Below are positions 22,150-22,758 of a DNA stretch of 22,758 nucleotides, in pieces. Position 1 is the stretch's first letter, and every line of letters begins with the position of its first letter. The notes under the pieces are model-generated. The model was not told the origin of the DNA and made no database searches. It was given only the letters and a program-made list of their open reading frames with translations. The translations under genes were made by a program, and so were the position numbers. Location: positions 1 to 22,758 of the forward strand of contig JACRON010000042.1 of assembly GCA_016214425.1 (NCBI GenBank). The letters are read 5' to 3'. The DNA comes from Nitrospirota bacterium. Lineage in GTDB: Bacteria > Nitrospirota > CAKKRA01 > 9FT-COMBO-42-15.

Positions 22150-22758
22150 ATGAAGAAGATAGGAATAATAACAAAACCGCACAAGCCAGAGGCAAAGGAG
22201 GTATTGCAGAAACTTATTTCATGGCTTGATGCCCGCAAACTGGAGGCTGTCCTTGATGTGGATACAGCAAAAATGAACATTAAATCTCCGCATCAGAAAT
22301 CGCAGATCGCCTCGTTAGTTGATATGATAATCGTTCTTGGAGGAGACGGCACACTCCTTAGTGTGGCAAGGCTTGCAGTGCCAAAAGGCATCCCCATACT
22401 TGGCGTGAACCTCGGGGGACTCGGCTTTCTAACAGAGGTTACTCTTGACGAGTTATATTCAACATTGGAAAAAGTTATTGCTGGAGATTATGTTGTTGAC
22501 GAACGCATGATGCTTATGACCCATATACACCGCCAGGGAGAAAGGCTTGCACAGTCGCCTGTCCTGAATGATGTGGTCATAAATCACGGGATAGTGGCAA
22601 GGATGATAATACTTGACATATTTGTTAACGCTAAGTTTGTAACATCACTCAGGGGAGATGGCCTGATAATCTCCACTCCAACAGGCTCCACTGCCTACTC
22701 CCTATCTGCTGGTGGGCCGATTATCCATCCTACTGTGGATGCAATTATCTTAACTCCA
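22150..22758 (+). CDS. nadK: NAD kinase (5' part, runs off window)
   Basis: 203 codons to the window edge with no stop, so roughly the last third is missing. ATP-dependent phosphorylation of NAD to NADP. Visible signatures: VLGGDGTLLS (62-71, GGDGT at 64-68), NLGGLGFLTE (87-96), LNDVVI (139-144), and GDGLIISTPTGSTAYSLSAGGP (169-190), the glycine-rich NAD-binding motif. The ATG at 22150 has GGAG 5 nt upstream. Divergent from the respiratory operon, so regulation is probably separate. Confidence 0.95.
   Translation, partial: MKKIGIITKPHKPEAKEVLQKLISWLDARKLEAVLDVDTAKMNIKSPHQKSQIASLVDMIIVLGGDGTLLSVARLAVPKGIPILGVNLGGLGFLTEVTLDELYSTLEKVIAGDYVVDERMMLMTHIHRQGERLAQSPVLNDVVINHGIVARMIILDIFVNAKFVTSLRGDGLIISTPTGSTAYSLSAGGPIIHPTVDAIILTP

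Overview
The window is about 22.8 kb of AT-leaning bacterial DNA. Every gene but one is on the minus strand. The organism is most likely an anaerobic or microaerobic Gram-negative bacterium of the Nitrospirota / Desulfobacterota type. The reasons are a split b6-type cytochrome bc complex with a four-haem c subunit, several lipoprotein signal peptides, and abundant REP-like palindromes. This placement is inference; no marker gene is present.

Layout (minus-strand genes run from high to low coordinates). (1) 1-4239: an exopolysaccharide-type operon with a membrane protein, a processive GT2 glycosyltransferase, a membrane-anchored bactofilin-like beta-helix protein and a polysaccharide deacetylase cut by the window edge. 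The first and last genes have no canonical start codon at their best start positions (ATC behind a good ribosome binding site, and ATA in an ATAA stop/start overlap). (2) 4240-4830: a decayed stretch with an IS30-type remnant between 13-bp inverted repeats, nested palindromes and a small, possibly frameshifted ORF. (3) 4833-15143: the most unusual part, ten genes in one direction, all with export signals. They include four recognisable protease-like proteins (a metzincin, two papain/C39-like cysteine peptidases, one fused to a beta-propeller, and a legumain/caspase-like C13 lipoprotein). A fifth protein has a conserved-looking Cys/His/Asn domain. The rest are probable accessory proteins: a second propeller protein, a HEAT-like protein, a concanavalin-like lipoprotein, a partner of the C39 protein, and a small protein with an FSGRPDP motif. 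I read this as a secreted proteolytic or antagonistic system that I cannot match to a described one.

(4) 15144-16715: mostly non-coding DNA holding a 99-bp tandem duplication with a cruciform, a terminator, a small periplasmic DUF5666-like gene, a perfect 12-bp dyad upstream of it, and short direct repeats resembling IS21-type ends. (5) 16716-21779: a respiratory operon, in transcription order: CBS-domain protein, GltD-like FAD/NAD(P)/Fe-S oxidoreductase, Rieske protein, cytochrome b6-like, subunit IV-like, four-haem cytochrome c. REP pairs sit between some of these genes. The gene order suggests that the oxidoreductase exchanges electrons between NAD(P)H or ferredoxin and the quinol/bc complex. 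(6) 21780-22758: a MITE-like inverted-repeat element and a nested palindrome, then a probable promoter and the 5' part of nadK (NAD kinase), the only clear plus-strand gene.

All functions come from reading motifs by eye; no database search was possible.
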